DNA from: Clostridiales bacterium
Lineage (GTDB): Bacteria > Bacillota > Clostridia > Christensenellales > Aristaeellaceae
DNA length: 25,617 nt
Assembly: GCA_004557805.1 (NCBI GenBank)
Contig: SFFS01000011.1
Location: forward strand, 1 to 25,617
Direction: 5' to 3'
A model generated the notes under the pieces. It was not told the DNA's origin and did no database searches. It worked only from the letters and a program-made list of their open reading frames with translations. This document shows positions 1 to 7,553 of the stretch, piece by piece (the stretch's first letter is position 1; every line of letters begins with the position of its first letter). The translations under genes were made by a program, and so were the position numbers.

Positions 1-142
1 TTATCGTCTCGAAGGGCTCTCACCCTCCGAAACGCTCTCAGCGAATTGACTGTCTCTTTTCTCTCTTCTTCCCTGTATCGTTTTCAAGGACCGCCTTGCA
101 TCCGTCTCTCAGGAGCTTGTCCCTCGTTCCGGGTGCTCAGTT
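1..142 (-). other. Probable rRNA operon leader (transcribed off the left edge)
   Basis: Read on the minus strand, this stretch follows directly from a strong promoter and contains GGTCCTTGAAAAC (80-92), which resembles the boxA antitermination element of Bacillota rRNA leaders (TGTTCTTTGAAAAC type). Further on are small stem-loops, including AGGG and CCCT arms near 17-35, and then the window ends. No protein frame is credible here. The inference is that a 16S rRNA gene begins just left of base 1. It could instead be the leader of another highly expressed gene; the rRNA itself is not visible. Confidence 0.5.
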
Positions 143-171
143 ATGATACACCCGGAACGCCTTTTTGTCAA
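143..171 (-). promoter_or_regulatory. Strong sigma-A-type promoter, probably for an rRNA operon
   Basis: The minus strand reads TTGACA (171-166), a 17-base spacer, then TATCAT (148-143): a perfect -35 and a 5/6 -10 at ideal spacing. It fires leftward, away from rhaA, whose stop lies only about 50 bases upstream. An 11-base perfect inverted repeat (125-135 with 149-159) brackets the -10 hexamer, with its right arm in the spacer and its left arm at the expected transcript start. This could be an operator or a start-site hairpin. Confidence 0.65.
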
Positions 172-224
172 CCCTTTTTTCGCAATTTTTCCTTGTTTTT
201 TCAGTGTTTTCAGAAACACGAACG

Positions 225-1466
225 TTATCTTTTAATCGTCACTTCGCGTTCGTATTTTTTAGCGTCTTCCAGCCATTTCGTGCCCACCGGCACACCCTGT
301 CGTTCGCAGAATTCGTCCCAAATCGCGCCCATCGGCATCGTTAGCAGCTCCTGCTGCAGGGCCAGACGCGAACTGTTATCTCCCTCGGCCTCAAGTTTTT
401 TCAATTTATCGACAGGTTCCAGCAGAGCGGCGAGGAGGGCTTTGCGCGCGTTCCGCGCGCCAACCGTCCATGCGATAACGCGATTGATCGACGCATCGAA
501 GTAATCGAGGGCGATGTACACGCGATCCAGCGCGTCAGCGCGCACGACCTCCCGCATAATCTGCCGCGTTTCGTCGTCAAGCAGCACGACATGGTCGCTG
601 TCCCAGCGGACGGGGCGGCTGACGTGCAGCAGCATTTTCTCAGCGAAGCACAGCACGGTGCTGATCTTGCTGGAAATCAGCTCGGTGGGATGGAAATGTC
701 CCGCATCCATGGTAATGAGCAGCTCGGGGTGCTGCACGACGTACGCCCAGTAGAACTCGTTCGAGCCGGGCACGTACGATTCGCTGCCGATGCCGAACAG
801 CTTCGATTCCAGCGCGTCGCGCGTGTATTCAAGGTTTTTCTTCTCGGCGAAAATCTGATTCAGACTGTCGATCAGCCGCATACGCGGGCCGACGGTGTCG
901 ATCGGCACTTCCTTCTCGCCGTCATGAATCCAGTGATTCGTCACGCAGGTCTTGCCGGTGCTGCGCCCGAAATATTCCGCGATATCGCGCACGCACTTGG
1001 CGTGACGGATCCAGAAAGCGCGCAGGCCCTCGTCCGGATTGGTCAGAGAACCTTTTTCGCTCAGCGGGGAAGAAAAGAAGGTCGTATTGAAATCCAGGCC
1101 GATGCCCAGCGCGTTGGCCCATTCCACCCAGGTTTCAAAATGCTTCGGTTCCAGCTCGTCGCGCGCGACGGGCTTGCTGCTGTCGAGATAATTGGCGTGC
1201 AGGTTCACCTTCTTCGCGCCGGGAACATACGAAAGCACTTTTTCCATATCGCTGCGCAGCTCGGCGATGTTGCGGGCGCGGCCCGGATAGTTGCCGGTCG
1301 CCTGGATGCCGCCGGTCAGCGTTTCTCCGCCCTCAAAGCCGAGCACGTCGTCGCCCTGCCAGCAGTGAATGGACAGCGGCGCGTTAGCGAGCAGCTCCAT
1401 CGCCTTTTCGACGTCGACGCCGATCCCCGCGTATTGTTCCTTCGCCAGTTCAAACATCTTGGACAT
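225..1466 (-). CDS. rhaA: L-rhamnose isomerase
   Basis: This cytoplasmic metal-dependent isomerase converts L-rhamnose to L-rhamnulose, the first step of rhamnose breakdown. The 413-residue protein matches the whole family (E. coli RhaA is 419 residues), including the N-terminal SIHCWQGDDV segment, the NHWIHDGEKE stretch and the DAGHFHPTE metal-site segment. The ATG at 1466 is preceded by a strong AGAGGAGG ribosome site. Family membership is clear from sequence recall. It is odd that no rhamnulokinase, aldolase, mutarotase, transporter or AraC-type regulator accompanies it: it is the last gene after iorAB, alr and a membrane protein, 51 bases behind that operon, with no clear promoter of its own in the gap. 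It may be read from the upstream operon. The remaining pathway genes must lie elsewhere, or the enzyme may act on another aldose. Confidence 0.95.
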   Translation of the reverse strand: MSKMFELAKEQYAGIGVDVEKAMELLANAPLSIHCWQGDDVLGFEGGETLTGGIQATGNYPGRARNIAELRSDMEKVLSYVPGAKKVNLHANYLDSSKPVARDELEPKHFETWVEWANALGIGLDFNTTFFSSPLSEKGSLTNPDEGLRAFWIRHAKCVRDIAEYFGRSTGKTCVTNHWIHDGEKEVPIDTVGPRMRLIDSLNQIFAEKKNLEYTRDALESKLFGIGSESYVPGSNEFYWAYVVQHPELLITMDAGHFHPTELISSKISTVLCFAEKMLLHVSRPVRWDSDHVVLLDDETRQIMREVVRADALDRVYIALDYFDASINRVIAWTVGARNARKALLAALLEPVDKLKKLEAEGDNSSRLALQQELLTMPMGAIWDEFCERQGVPVGTKWLEDAKKYEREVTIKR

Positions 1467-1517
1467 GGTCTTCCTCCTCTATGTTGTTTTCAATGAAACG
1501 CACAATGAATTTCCGAA

Positions 1518-2267
1518 TCAGATTAATTCTTTCTTCTCCGGCGTTTTTCCTGCCAGCCGCTGCCTGGCTTCTTTTTTGAGCCGCTTGCGCGGCCGGTTTT
1601 TCGCCTCTTCGATGGCCTTCTGCGTTTTCGCATGCCGCACGGGCCCGAACTGATAGCCCACGGCGTACGCCGCAGGCAGCAGAAGCGCCAGCAGCGGGCT
1701 GATCCTGTCGAAAAGCAGCGTCGCCGCGTCGGACATGTTGCCAAGCAGGCTCACATACGGGAACAGCAGAAACCGCACGCCCACGCGCACGTAATCCGTC
1801 CATACAGCCGCCGGAACGGTATTCTGGAGATACGCTACCGCCCGGCCGACCTCTTCGCGCCCCATATAGCTTCCCAGCCATGAGGGCGTTCCCTGCAGCG
1901 TATACGCATACGGCTCCGCCGTCACGGCCACGCACGCGGCGGCAACGACGACCGGCGAAGCGGCGAGCAGCGCCGCGAAAACCGCGCGCGCGCGGGAAAA
2001 CCGGCGTTCCTGCCCCTGCGCGCCCGGAATCTTTTCCAGCTTTTCCGCCATTGCAAAATCGCGTTCGCCCTGTCCCACGCCGGAAAACGCCGCCAGCGCC
2101 CACAGCGCCAGCACCACAAGTCCCACCAGCGGCACGCGCACCGCCGCGCCGGCCGAAGCCAGCGCTGGAGTCAGCACAAACCCGACGAAACCGAAGGCCA
2201 GCTCATAGCCCAGCACAGAAAGCGCCATACGCGCGAGCCTGTTCTCTTTTTTCTGCATGCGTCTCAT
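1518..2267 (-). CDS. Polytopic membrane protein of unknown function
   Basis: I do not recognise this 249-residue protein. It has about five hydrophobic segments (roughly residues 14-35, 42-62, 85-108, 160-180 and 188-207) and a strongly basic C-terminal tail with an alternating Lys/Arg/Glu pattern, which should face the cytoplasm. Its ATG overlaps the stop of alr in an ATGA junction (2264-2267), so translation is probably coupled to the alanine racemase; a second ATG three codons in (2258) is a possible alternative start. Its place after alr hints at a cell-envelope role, but that is inference from position alone. The antisense frames over it are shadows caused by high GC. Confidence 0.8.
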   Translation of the reverse strand: MRRMQKKENRLARMALSVLGYELAFGFVGFVLTPALASAGAAVRVPLVGLVVLALWALAAFSGVGQGERDFAMAEKLEKIPGAQGQERRFSRARAVFAALLAASPVVVAAACVAVTAEPYAYTLQGTPSWLGSYMGREEVGRAVAYLQNTVPAAVWTDYVRVGVRFLLFPYVSLLGNMSDAATLLFDRISPLLALLLPAAYAVGYQFGPVRHAKTQKAIEEAKNRPRKRLKKEARQRLAGKTPEKKELI

Positions 2268-3394
2268 TCCCCTTGCGTGTTAATGTAAACCTTTTCCACC
2301 CGCGCGGCCGGCGCGAGCATCGCCTCGTAATCGATTACGCCCATCCATTCCGCCATCTGACGGACGCTGATTTTCTGCGCGCCCTGCGCGCCCATCAGCA
2401 CCACCTCGTCGCCCGGCTGCGCACCCGGAACGTCCGTCACGTCGAGCATCGCCTGATCCATGCACACCCGGCCGATCACCGGCGCGCGCTGTCCGCGCAC
2501 GAGCGCGTAAGCCGCGTTTCCCAGCCTGCGCGGATAACCGTCGGCGTAGCCGACTTCGATGGTCATCACCCGCGTGGCTCTTTGCGCCGTAAACGCGCGG
2601 CCATAGCCCACCGTTTCGCCCGGCTCGATGGTTTTCACATGCGCCGCCTCTGCAATCCAGCGCATCGCCTCGCGCAGCTCCGCGCCGCTTCCATCCGGAA
2701 AACGCGGGTTCTCATACAGCGCGATGCCCGCGCGCACCATATCGTGCGCAAACTGCGGCGTGCGCAGCATGGCCGCGCTGTTGAGGCAATGCAGCAGAAT
2801 TTCCGGATGCGCCGCCTTCAGCGGCCCTGCGACGCGCATGAATCGCTCGTGCTGCTCGTATTCAAATTCGATATTTTCTTCGTCGGCCGTAGCAAAATGC
2901 GTGAACGCGCCCGTCAGAGCCACGCGCGGCGACGCGGCGACCGCATCCAGAACCTCGCGCGCTTCAGCCTCCGTGCGCACGCCGATGCGCCCCATGCCGG
3001 TGTCGATTTTCAGATGCGCACACGCCGTTTTTCCCAGCCGCTCCGCGGCGCGCTGCAAATTGAGCACCGTCCGCACGTCGTATACGGTCTGCGTCAGGTC
3101 GAACTGCACGTCGCCCTCCGCGCCGACCTCGTTCACGCCGCCCAGCACAAGGATCGGCGCGGAAATCCCCGCCTGGCGCAGCTTCACGCCCTCTTCCGGA
3201 ATGGCCACGGCCAGAAACTCCGCGCCGTTCTTCAGCGCCGTGCGGGAAACCTCAACCGCGCCGTGTCCGTATGCGTCCGCCTTCACCACGGCCAGCAGCT
3301 TCGCCGTTTCCGGCGTGCGCGCGCGCAGACAGCGAACGTTGTGTGCAATCGCGCCCAGATCAATTTCCAGCCGCGTCCGCCTGTACTGCGTCAT
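2264..3394 (-). CDS. alr: Alanine racemase
   Basis: This PLP-dependent enzyme interconverts L- and D-alanine, supplying D-alanine for peptidoglycan. At 376 residues it has normal length. The PLP-binding motif AVVKADAYGHGA carries the Schiff-base lysine at residue 38. The second catalytic base is the tyrosine in TVGYGRAF (about residue 264), followed by the conserved GYADGYPR segment, and CMDQAMLDV is the usual C-terminal motif. The start overlaps the iorB stop by four bases (ATGA) and its stop overlaps the next gene the same way, so it is the middle of a coupled operon. A racemase inside an indolepyruvate oxidoreductase operon is unusual; a link through amino-acid (transamination or D-amino-acid) metabolism is possible but unproven. 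Confidence 0.95.
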   Translation of the reverse strand: MTQYRRTRLEIDLGAIAHNVRCLRARTPETAKLLAVVKADAYGHGAVEVSRTALKNGAEFLAVAIPEEGVKLRQAGISAPILVLGGVNEVGAEGDVQFDLTQTVYDVRTVLNLQRAAERLGKTACAHLKIDTGMGRIGVRTEAEAREVLDAVAASPRVALTGAFTHFATADEENIEFEYEQHERFMRVAGPLKAAHPEILLHCLNSAAMLRTPQFAHDMVRAGIALYENPRFPDGSGAELREAMRWIAEAAHVKTIEPGETVGYGRAFTAQRATRVMTIEVGYADGYPRRLGNAAYALVRGQRAPVIGRVCMDQAMLDVTDVPGAQPGDEVVLMGAQGAQKISVRQMAEWMGVIDYEAMLAPAARVEKVYINTQGE

Positions 3395-3972
3395 TTTTTC
3401 TCCCCCAGCGCCCAGCCCGCCAGGAACGCCCGGCGGTTGGCTTCAACGGTTTTCGGCGGCACACAGGCTTCGACGGCCTTCAGCCACGCCTCCTGCGCGA
3501 ACTCCTCTCCCGCCGCGTATGCGCCCAGCAGCACGATATTGACGGATTTGGGCGCTTCGCACGCCATAGCCGCGGCGCGCGCATCCAGCTCCAGCACGTC
3601 TCCGTGCGCGCGCAGCAGCTCCTCCAACCCTTCCGGATACTGCGCCGTGCCGATTTTCACCGTCACCGGCTCGATCTTCTGGCTGTTGACGACGATGCGG
3701 CCGCCCTGCCCTTTCAAAAAGGGCAGCGCCCGCGCGGCTTCCATCAGCTCGAAGGAAACGATCGCGTCCGCCTCGCCCTCCGTCACCAATGGAGAAATCA
3801 CTTTTTCGCCGATGCGCACATGCGTAATCACGTCGCCGCCGCGCTGCGACATGCCGTGCACCTCGCTCACCTTGATATCCAGGCCCGCGTCCATCGCGAG
3901 CTTTCCCAGCACGCGGCTGGCCAGCAGAATCCCCTGCCCGCCCACGCCGACGATGATAATATCCTTTTTCAT
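3391..3972 (-). CDS. iorB: Indolepyruvate:ferredoxin oxidoreductase, beta (gamma-type) subunit
   Basis: The small subunit of the anaerobic enzyme that oxidatively decarboxylates aryl pyruvates (indolepyruvate, phenylpyruvate, 4-hydroxyphenylpyruvate) to aryl-acetyl-CoA, passing electrons to ferredoxin. The 193-residue protein starts with the IIVGVGGQGILLASRVLGK motif typical of pyruvate/ketoisovalerate oxidoreductase gamma domains, and contains EVHGMSQRGGDVITHVRIG, also characteristic. The length is normal. Its ATG follows the iorA TAA with no intervening base (3973|3972), so the subunits are made together. Because the partner IorA lacks the usual ferredoxin domain, electron transfer must use a separate protein. 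Confidence 0.93.
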   Translation of the reverse strand: MKKDIIIVGVGGQGILLASRVLGKLAMDAGLDIKVSEVHGMSQRGGDVITHVRIGEKVISPLVTEGEADAIVSFELMEAARALPFLKGQGGRIVVNSQKIEPVTVKIGTAQYPEGLEELLRAHGDVLELDARAAAMACEAPKSVNIVLLGAYAAGEEFAQEAWLKAVEACVPPKTVEANRRAFLAGWALGEKK

Positions 3973-5529
3973 TTATTTCCGCTCTCCCTTCAAAAGCACG
4001 CACGGCCGTTTGACGATCAGCACCGATACCGCCTCGCGCGCGATTTCCTCCTCGAGCGCCGCGTCGAACGCCTTCACGTCGAACGGATCGACCGTGCGGA
4101 CGCTGGCCGCGCCGCACGCGCGGCAAATCGCTTCCAGATCGACCATCGGCGCGGGATTGCCGTGAATGTCGAAGCCACTGGCCGGGTTCTCCTGATGGCC
4201 GGTCATGCCGGTGATGCGGTTATCGAGGATGAGCACGGTGATCGTGCCGCCGTTATAGCATGCGTCGATCAGCGGCGTAATACCCGAGTGCATGAACGTG
4301 CTGTCGCCGATAACGGCCACCGCATGGCGGCTGAACTCCTTCCCGCGGGCCTTTTCCATACCGAAGGCCATACCGACCGACGCGCCCATGCAAAGCGACG
4401 TATCCACGCTGGAAAGCGGCGGAAGCGCGCCGAGCGTATAGCATCCGATGTCTCCGAACACCGTCAGGTTATGCTTTTTCAGCTGCTGATAGGTTACCCT
4501 GTGCGGGCATCCGGGACAAAGTGCCGGCGGACGGCCCGGCATCGCGGGCAGCTCGGGCAGATTCGCTTTTTCGCCGGTCAGAATTTCGCGAACCTTCTTC
4601 ACAGAAAGCTCGCCCTGCAATCCGGTCGCTTCCTTGCCGGTACAGGCCACGCCGTGCGCTCTGAGCTGATTTTCCATGAAGGGTTCCAGTTCTTCAACGA
4701 CGATCAGCTTTTCGACCTTTTTCGCAAATTCCGCAATCGCCGCGATGGGCAACGGGTAGCTCATGCCCACTTTGAAGGTGGAAACCTCCGGCGCGGCTTC
4801 GCGCACATATTGATAGCAGATGCCTGCACACACCACTCCAACGGCTAAATTGCGATATTCCGCGCGGTTTATCTCCATTTTATTGCAATTTTCAGCCAGT
4901 TTTCGTTCTCTCTGCTCCACATACAGATGCCGCCTGCGGGCCGGCCCGGGCATCATGACGTATTTCTGCATGTTCTTTTCATACGGGCGCACCGCACGCT
5001 CCGCGCGCTCCTCCAGCGCAACGAGCGAACGCGCGTGCGCGATGCGCGTGGTCAGCCGCAGAAGAACGGGCGTATCGTATTCCTCGGACAGATCGAACGC
5101 CAGCTTCATGAAATCCTTGCATTCCTGCGCGTCGGACGGTTCGAGCACCGGCACATGCGCGCTGCGCGCGTACAGCCGCGAATCCTGCTCGTTCTGCGAG
5201 GAAAACATAAACGGATCGTCGGCCACAACGGCCACAAGACCGGCGTTTACGCCGGTATAAGCCGCCGTAAAGAACGGATCGGCCGCAACGTTCAGGCCGA
5301 CGTGCTTCATGCACGTCATCGCCCGCACGCCGCCCAGCGCCGCGCCGTACGCCACTTCCATGGCCACCTTTTCGTTCGTGGCCCATTCGCTGTTGATTTC
5401 AGGATATTTCGACACCGTTTCGGTGATCTCCGTCGACGGCGTGCCGGGGTAGCTCGAGCAGACCCTTACGCCCGCTTCCCACGCGCCGCGCGCCACGGCC
5501 TCATTGCCAAGAAAAAGCGCTTTTTCCAT
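3973..5529 (-). CDS. iorA: Indolepyruvate:ferredoxin oxidoreductase, alpha subunit (no ferredoxin domain)
   Basis: This is the thiamine-diphosphate-binding catalytic subunit. The pyrimidine-binding domain is N-terminal (SSYPGTPSTEI, residues 25-35; MKHVGLNVAADP, 74-85). The CPGCPHR motif is at 338-344, GDIGCYTLG at 359-367, and the TPP/Mg motif starts at GDS (408-410) and ends at DN (436-437). The protein stops at residue 518, right after the VKRPCVLLKG segment where family members I know continue for 60-80 residues with two CxxCxxCxxxC [4Fe-4S] clusters. No cluster cysteines occur anywhere, and iorB begins at the very next base, so this is a real absence rather than a frameshift in a longer gene. 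A GAGGG ribosome site precedes the ATG, and a good promoter lies at 5572-5600. Confidence 0.93.
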   Translation of the reverse strand: MEKALFLGNEAVARGAWEAGVRVCSSYPGTPSTEITETVSKYPEINSEWATNEKVAMEVAYGAALGGVRAMTCMKHVGLNVAADPFFTAAYTGVNAGLVAVVADDPFMFSSQNEQDSRLYARSAHVPVLEPSDAQECKDFMKLAFDLSEEYDTPVLLRLTTRIAHARSLVALEERAERAVRPYEKNMQKYVMMPGPARRRHLYVEQRERKLAENCNKMEINRAEYRNLAVGVVCAGICYQYVREAAPEVSTFKVGMSYPLPIAAIAEFAKKVEKLIVVEELEPFMENQLRAHGVACTGKEATGLQGELSVKKVREILTGEKANLPELPAMPGRPPALCPGCPHRVTYQQLKKHNLTVFGDIGCYTLGALPPLSSVDTSLCMGASVGMAFGMEKARGKEFSRHAVAVIGDSTFMHSGITPLIDACYNGGTITVLILDNRITGMTGHQENPASGFDIHGNPAPMVDLEAICRACGAASVRTVDPFDVKAFDAALEEEIAREAVSVLIVKRPCVLLKGERK

Positions 5530-5571
5530 TGCATTGCCCTCGCATCAAAAAAATACAGAAAACCAGTTTGT

Positions 5572-5600
5572 ATTATAGCGCAGCCCGCCCGAAAAGAAAA
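5572..5600 (-). promoter_or_regulatory. Promoter of the iorAB-alr operon
   Basis: The minus strand has a consensus -10 TATAAT (5577-5572) preceded, at 17 bases, by a weak -35 TTTTCT (5600-5595). It lies 43 bases upstream of the iorA ATG. It is back-to-back with the spoIIGA control region, so the 186-base gap is a divergent promoter region. Confidence 0.6.
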
Positions 5601-5623
5601 CCCCCGGATTCCCATGCGCATCG

Positions 5624-5688
5624 TGTCGAACGCTCCCCCTTTTTCGCGGCGGAATTCAACGGTGCATTTCCCGTCAATCCGCTACACT
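5624..5688 (+). promoter_or_regulatory. Candidate Spo0A-controlled spoIIG promoter
   Basis: TGTCGAA at 5624-5630 is a perfect match to the Spo0A box. A -10-like TACACT lies at 5683-5688. The nearest -35-like hexamer, TTCAAC (5655-5660), is 22 bases away, a long spacing like the one known for the B. subtilis spoIIG promoter, which needs Spo0A-P bound near the -35. A half-matching inverted box (TTCGCGG, 5644-5650) lies just upstream of the -35. The match to a 7-base box alone is weak; the position ahead of spoIIGA is what makes it credible. Confidence 0.5.
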
Positions 5689-5715
5689 GAAGCAAATCCG
5701 AAAGGAGGCGGTCGC

Positions 5716-6414
5716 GTGCCGGCGGCGGAGGTTTTCCTCCTGAAAAACATCTGCGCCGACGCGGCGCTTCTTTTTCTTGCGGCGCGGTTTCAGGGCGTGC
5801 GCATACGCGGCGCGCGCGTGGCGGCAGGCGCTGTTTTCGGCGCGCTGTGCGCGCTGGGCTCCGCCGCAGCCGGCGGCGCTTTCGCGGCGTTTCCGGCAAA
5901 AGCGGCCGTCTGCGCCGTGATGGCGCTGATCGCCGCGGGACGTGCAAAGGCCCTTCGCGTCTGCCTTTCCATGTGGACGGGCGCGATGCTGCTGGGCGGC
6001 GCAAGCCGGCTGGGGCTTTCCTGGCTGGCCGCCGGCGTCGTTTCGGGAATGGCGCTGTGCGCCCTGTGCGTCCGAAGAGCCGCTCCGCCCGCGCAGGATG
6101 CGCAGCTGCGCGTCGTGTGCGGGGGCAGGGAAACGCGCCTGCGCGCGATCGTCGATACGGGCTGCCGCGCCGTCGATCCGGAAACGCTGCTGCCCGTGAT
6201 CGTGCTGCCCGCGGGAGCCGTTCGTCCGCCGGAAGGCTGCCGTCCCCTCTGGGTGAAAACGGCGGCGGGCAGGACGAGCCTTTCCTGCTTTACACCGGAA
6301 GCGGTTTTTATCAACGGTATCCCCGTCAGCGCGTGCGTCGCGACGGCTCCCGGCGAGTCTCTCCCTCATGCGCTGATTCCCGTGGCGCTCTGCGCCGGAA
6401 GGAGGATCGGATGA
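5716..6414 (+). CDS. spoIIGA: Sporulation sigma-E processing peptidase SpoIIGA
   Basis: This membrane-bound aspartic protease removes the pro-sequence of sigma-E in the mother cell after the SpoIIR signal from the forespore. The GTG at 5716 is chosen because AAAGGAGG (5701-5708) sits seven bases upstream; the open frame extends further upstream only as antisense to iorA. The 232-residue protein has about four hydrophobic stretches in residues 10-118 and then a soluble domain with the aspartic-protease triad IVDTG (D147-T148-G149) and a hydrophobic INGIPVSACVA core. It is shorter than the ~300 residues of B. subtilis, with the loss mostly in the membrane part and linker. The stop overlaps the sigE ATG (ATGA). 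Alanine-rich, fast-diverging sequence, so identification rests on DTG, topology and position. Confidence 0.88.
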   Translation: MPAAEVFLLKNICADAALLFLAARFQGVRIRGARVAAGAVFGALCALGSAAAGGAFAAFPAKAAVCAVMALIAAGRAKALRVCLSMWTGAMLLGGASRLGLSWLAAGVVSGMALCALCVRRAAPPAQDAQLRVVCGGRETRLRAIVDTGCRAVDPETLLPVIVLPAGAVRPPEGCRPLWVKTAAGRTSLSCFTPEAVFINGIPVSACVATAPGESLPHALIPVALCAGRRIG

Positions 6415-7121
6415 AATGGCTTTCGCATCTTCGCAAATTTTTGCTGGCCCGGCTTTCAAAATGGTTTCCGGGGCGGGTGGATTACATCGGCGGCGCGGAC
6501 ATCCTGCCGGCGCCGCTTTCACGGGAGGAGGAAGAAAAGCTGGTGCAGGAACTGAGACAGGACGACGGCGCCATCCGCGCCACGCTGATCGAACATAATC
6601 TCCGGCTGGTCGCGTTTATTGCGCGAAAATTTGAAAACACGAACGTGGGCATCGAGGATCTGATCTCCATCGGTACCATCGGACTGATTAAAGCCGTAAA
6701 CACATTCGACCCAACGAAAAAAATCAAGCTGGCGACGTATGCGTCGCGGTGCATTGAAAACGAAATTCTGATGTATCTGCGCCGCAACAGCAAAAGCCGG
6801 CAGGATATTTCGCTCGACGAGCCGCTGAGCACCGACTGGGACGGAAACGAGCTGCTGCTCTCGGACGTGCTCGGCTCTGACGACGACGACGTATATCGCG
6901 CGATCGAGGAAGACGTAGACCGGGAGCTTCTGCGCGACGCGCTGAAAAAGCTGACCGGGCGCGAGCAGCGGATCATGTGCCTGCGGTTCGGGCTTTCGGG
7001 CGGCGAATGCCGCACGCAGAAGGAGGTCGCCGACGTGCTGGGAATTTCGCAGAGCTATATCTCGCGGCTGGAAAAGAAGATATTGCATCGCCTCCGCCAC
7101 GAAATGGCGCGGATGACCTGA
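6411..7121 (+). CDS. sigE: RNA polymerase sporulation sigma-E factor (pro-form)
   Basis: This mother-cell sigma factor is active after engulfment begins. The 236-residue product matches B. subtilis sigma-E along its length: region 2 contains NLRLVAFIARKFENTNVGIEDL and IKLATYASRCIENEI, and region 4 ends with the LGISQSYISRLEKK helix-turn-helix. The amphipathic N-terminal pro-sequence (MKWLSHLRKFLLARLSKWF) precedes DYIGG, where SpoIIGA cuts in B. subtilis (Tyr-Ile, here residues 25-26). The ATG overlaps the spoIIGA stop and has an AAGGAGG site at 6399-6405, so protease and substrate are translationally linked. Confidence 0.97.
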   Translation: MKWLSHLRKFLLARLSKWFPGRVDYIGGADILPAPLSREEEEKLVQELRQDDGAIRATLIEHNLRLVAFIARKFENTNVGIEDLISIGTIGLIKAVNTFDPTKKIKLATYASRCIENEILMYLRRNSKSRQDISLDEPLSTDWDGNELLLSDVLGSDDDDVYRAIEEDVDRELLRDALKKLTGREQRIMCLRFGLSGGECRTQKEVADVLGISQSYISRLEKKILHRLRHEMARMT

Positions 7122-7553
7122 AGAGGAAGGTGCAGGACGCCGAAGGGGAGCGCGGCCTGTGGCCGAAACAGCGAGCCGAAGGCGCGGTGCGAAACGAGCG
7201 GTCGACCGGAGGGAGAGTGCGACGATTGAGCACCGAAGAAGGTTCCCTGCTGGGGGTGCGGGGACAAAGCCCCTGCCGTCCTTCCCATACGGCACAGCTG
7301 TCCGAAGAAGCGCGCAATGTTCGCGCATCCTCAGATGCGCGGACGAGCTAAACCCGCCCCATGAATGTGGAGGGGCCGCGCAAAACCCCATTCCCCCTCA
7401 TCCACGCCTCCGCAATCGCCATCCCTGTTCCTGCCGCCTCGCGGCAGCGTATCTCGCCCGGAACGCAGCCCGCGGATTTTCTTATCTCCGCACGGCCGCA
7501 TGTTCCCCGTTCCCGGGGCCGCGCCCTGCGCGGCAAATCCATTGCAAAAGAAT
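7122..7553 (+). other. Hairpin-rich non-coding gap between sigE and sigG
   Basis: About 430 bases without a convincing gene; the open frames present overlap each other on both strands and look like GC-driven shadows. Visible structure includes GCGGGG against GCCCC..GC (7258-7276), TGCCGT against ACGGCA (7274-7279 with 7289-7294), and a perfect 8-base stem with a 4-base loop, CGCGCATC-CTCA-GATGCGCG (7322-7341). None has a U-tract, so they are not ordinary terminators. The reverse complement of 7380-7550 shares short blocks such as GGRAACATGCGGC with the tandem repeats near 25.4 kb, suggesting decayed dispersed repeats. A structured RNA is also possible. Confidence 0.45.

Noticed and set aside
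1880..4165. 761-residue plus-strand open frame
   Set aside because: It lies antisense to alr, iorB and the membrane gene, is Arg/Ala/Pro/His-rich and has no family likeness; a GC-driven shadow.
4927..5715. N-terminal extension of the spoIIGA frame
   Set aside because: The open frame continues upstream, but only antisense to iorA and through its promoter; the GTG at 5716 has the ribosome site.
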